This document shows positions 62,626 to 64,000 of a stretch of 64,000 nucleotides of DNA, in pieces. Numbering within the stretch: the stretch's first letter is position 1; each line of letters starts with the position of its first letter. The notes beneath the pieces were generated by a model that saw only the letters and a program-made list of their open reading frames with translations, was not told the origin of the DNA and did no database searches. The position numbers were made by a program, and so were the translations under genes. Source of the stretch: Anaerolineaceae bacterium (GTDB taxonomy: Bacteria > Chloroflexota > Anaerolineae > Aggregatilineales > Phototrophicaceae); NCBI GenBank assembly GCA_007693385.1, contig REDR01000069.1:17154-81153 (forward strand), in the 5' to 3' direction.

Positions 62626-63894
62626 ATGAGCGACCCCGCCGATACAACGCAAAAACTCAGCCCTGAATATCTGCGGACGCTGTGGGACATCACCCGCGTG
62701 ATGAACTCCAGCCTCGAATATGACGCCGTGCTGAATAGCGTCATGGATTCCGTGATGCAAGTGACCAATGCCCAGCGCGGCTTTGTCATGATCGCCGGTG
62801 ATGATGGCGAGCTAAACACGCTCATCATCAAAGGCGAAGACGGCGACGACCTGCCCGGCACCAACTACAGCACAACCATCGTGCGCGAAGTCGTCCGCAC
62901 CCGTCAGGTTTTATTGACCAACAACGCGCAATATGACGACCGCTACAAGGCCGGACACAGCATCATCATGCGCGGCCTGCGGGCGATCCTGTGTACGCCG
63001 ATGCTGATCGGTGATCGTCTGGTCGGTGTGGTCTACGTCGATACGTCCATGCAAAGCGGTATGTTCACGCAGGCCGACGCCGATCTGGTGCAGGCGTTCG
63101 CGGGGCAGGCCGGTGTCGCGCTGGAGAATGCGCGGCTGTATGCCGTCGCGGTGGAAAAAGGCCGCATGGAGCGCGAGCTACAGATGGCGCGGGAGATTCA
63201 ACGCTCGCTCTTGCCGCAAACGCTACCGCAGATGCGCGGCTATGAAATATCCCCGCTATGGCGTGCCGCCCGTGAGACGGCGGGCGACTTCTACGACGCT
63301 TTCCGCCTGAGCGATACGCACTTCGGGGCGGTCATCGCGGATGTGTCCGACAAAGGCGCGGGGGCGGCGCTGTTCATGGCGGTGGCGCGAACGATGGTGC
63401 GAACCAACGCCTTCGCCGGTCTCTCTATAGAGGAAACCGTCCGCCGCACGAACGACCTCATCATCGAAGACGCCGATAGCGGCATGTTCGTCACGCTGTA
63501 TTTCAGCCACTTCTTTGAAGGCGGCCACAGCCTACACGTCAACGCCGGTCATAATCCGCCGTTGATCTACCGCCACGACGAGCGCACCGTCGAATTTCTG
63601 CCGCGTGGTGGGCGGGCGGTGGGCTGGTTCCCCGATAATCCGGTGCAAGTAGTGGAGATTCAACTCGCGGCGGGTGATGTCATCCTGTATTACACCGACG
63701 GCGTGACCGAAGCCGAAAACGCGGCGGGCGATATGTACGGGGAGGAACGTCTGGCGCAGATTTTCCGTGATAACGCCCATCTGCCCGCCGATGCGATCCT
63801 AGCCAATATCGCCGCCGATATTCAGGTCTTCAGTGGCGATGTGCCCGCCTTCGATGATATTACGATGCTGGTCATTCGCTACACCGATTCGTGA
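62626..63894 (+). CDS. GAF-domain PP2C/SpoIIE serine phosphatase (RsbU-like)
   Basis: A 422-residue protein. The GAF domain covers about residues 30-180 (MDSVMQVTNAQRGFVMIAG as start, GVALENARLYA as end), a short helix (EREIQRSLLP-like, AREIQRSLLPQ) follows, and the SpoIIE/PP2C domain spans about 215-420 with GDFYDAF, IADVSDKGAGAALFM, NAGHNPP and YTDGVTEA, which hold the metal-binding aspartates. Such phosphatases act on anti-sigma-factor antagonists. No anti-sigma partner is in the window. GAGAG precedes the ATG. Confidence 0.93.
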   Translation: MSDPADTTQKLSPEYLRTLWDITRVMNSSLEYDAVLNSVMDSVMQVTNAQRGFVMIAGDDGELNTLIIKGEDGDDLPGTNYSTTIVREVVRTRQVLLTNNAQYDDRYKAGHSIIMRGLRAILCTPMLIGDRLVGVVYVDTSMQSGMFTQADADLVQAFAGQAGVALENARLYAVAVEKGRMERELQMAREIQRSLLPQTLPQMRGYEISPLWRAARETAGDFYDAFRLSDTHFGAVIADVSDKGAGAALFMAVARTMVRTNAFAGLSIEETVRRTNDLIIEDADSGMFVTLYFSHFFEGGHSLHVNAGHNPPLIYRHDERTVEFLPRGGRAVGWFPDNPVQVVEIQLAAGDVILYYTDGVTEAENAAGDMYGEERLAQIFRDNAHLPADAILANIAADIQVFSGDVPAFDDITMLVIRYTDS

Positions 63895-63922
63895 GATTAT
63901 CCACAATTGCTCGATATTGCCG

Positions 63923-63951
63923 TTGACATCCAGCCTGCGCCCTGTTATATT
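63923..63951 (+). promoter_or_regulatory. Strong sigma-70 promoter at the window end
   Basis: TTGACA, a 17-base spacer and TATATT. The gene it drives begins beyond base 64000; no frame with a ribosome site is visible in the last 50 bases. Confidence 0.65.
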
Positions 63952-64000
63952 TCCCGTCGCTCAGTCGCACATGACCAACCACATATCAGCACGACGCAGG

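Overview
The window is one chromosomal segment of a moderately GC-rich bacterium. My best guess is Chloroflexota (Anaerolineae-like). The basis is gene content and protein style: an alpha operon continuing into truA-rplM-rpsI, a YabN-type methylase/MazG fusion, a TgpA-like transglutaminase, GAF/HisKA_3 signalling proteins, and GTAGGGGCG-type intergenic palindromes. The phylum is an inference; no 16S gene is present. I see no prophage, insertion sequence or CRISPR array. The only recombination gene is one complete tyrosine recombinase.

Layout. 1-7.1 kb: secY (5' end outside the window), adk, map, rpmJ, rpsM, rpsK, rpoA, rplQ, truA, rplM, rpsI, closed by a strong terminator. infA and rpsD are absent from their usual places. 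7.1-13.5 kb: methylase/MazG fusion, tRNA-Pro(CGG) on the minus strand, CDP-alcohol phosphotransferase, lgt with a PDZ-like insertion, and an ABC-2 exporter pair. 13.5-15.1 kb: a Thr/Ile/Met-rich leader peptide, a terminator and aspartokinase. 15.2-22.4 kb: RNase J, a glutamate-cysteine-ligase-like protein, a tyrosine recombinase, an alpha/beta hydrolase and citrate synthase. 22.5-27.6 kb: a Met/Cys-rich leader peptide with a strong terminator, followed by a JAMM protease, MetY, MetX, a ThiS-like sulfur carrier and an E1-like/rhodanese protein. 27.7-37.9 kb: hypotheticals, GNAT, acyl-CoA dehydrogenase, SH3/M23 protein, SGNH hydrolase, pentapeptide protein, etfBA, VWA-FHA protein and an ABC ATPase. 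37.9-50 kb: CBS and USP proteins, TgpA-like protein, RNase P RNA, trmB, a ComEA-like protein, an ABC ATPase, MBL hydrolase, cNMP protein, lon and a receiver protein. 50-64 kb: PHP-AlbA_2 fusion, MFS, histidine kinase, methyltransferase, TPR protein, acyl-CoA dehydrogenase, icd, CPBP protein, threonine aldolase, M20 peptidase and a GAF-SpoIIE phosphatase.

How genes work together. Aspartokinase feeds homoserine to MetX. MetX and MetY then make homocysteine, with sulfur that is probably delivered as a protein thiocarboxylate on the sulfur carrier. The carrier is charged by the E1-like protein and first trimmed by the JAMM protease. Both aspartate-family branches appear to be controlled by ribosome-mediated attenuation: each has a short leader peptide rich in the relevant codons, an intrinsic terminator and a candidate competing pairing. 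These two leaders and the sulfur-carrier cluster are the most interesting part of the window. The two acyl-CoA dehydrogenases and EtfBA form an electron-transfer route for acyl-CoA oxidation; citrate synthase and isocitrate dehydrogenase belong to the TCA cycle. A family of palindromic repeats (consensus GTAGGGGCGTAGC, RY, GCTACGCCC) sits in at least eight intergenic gaps.
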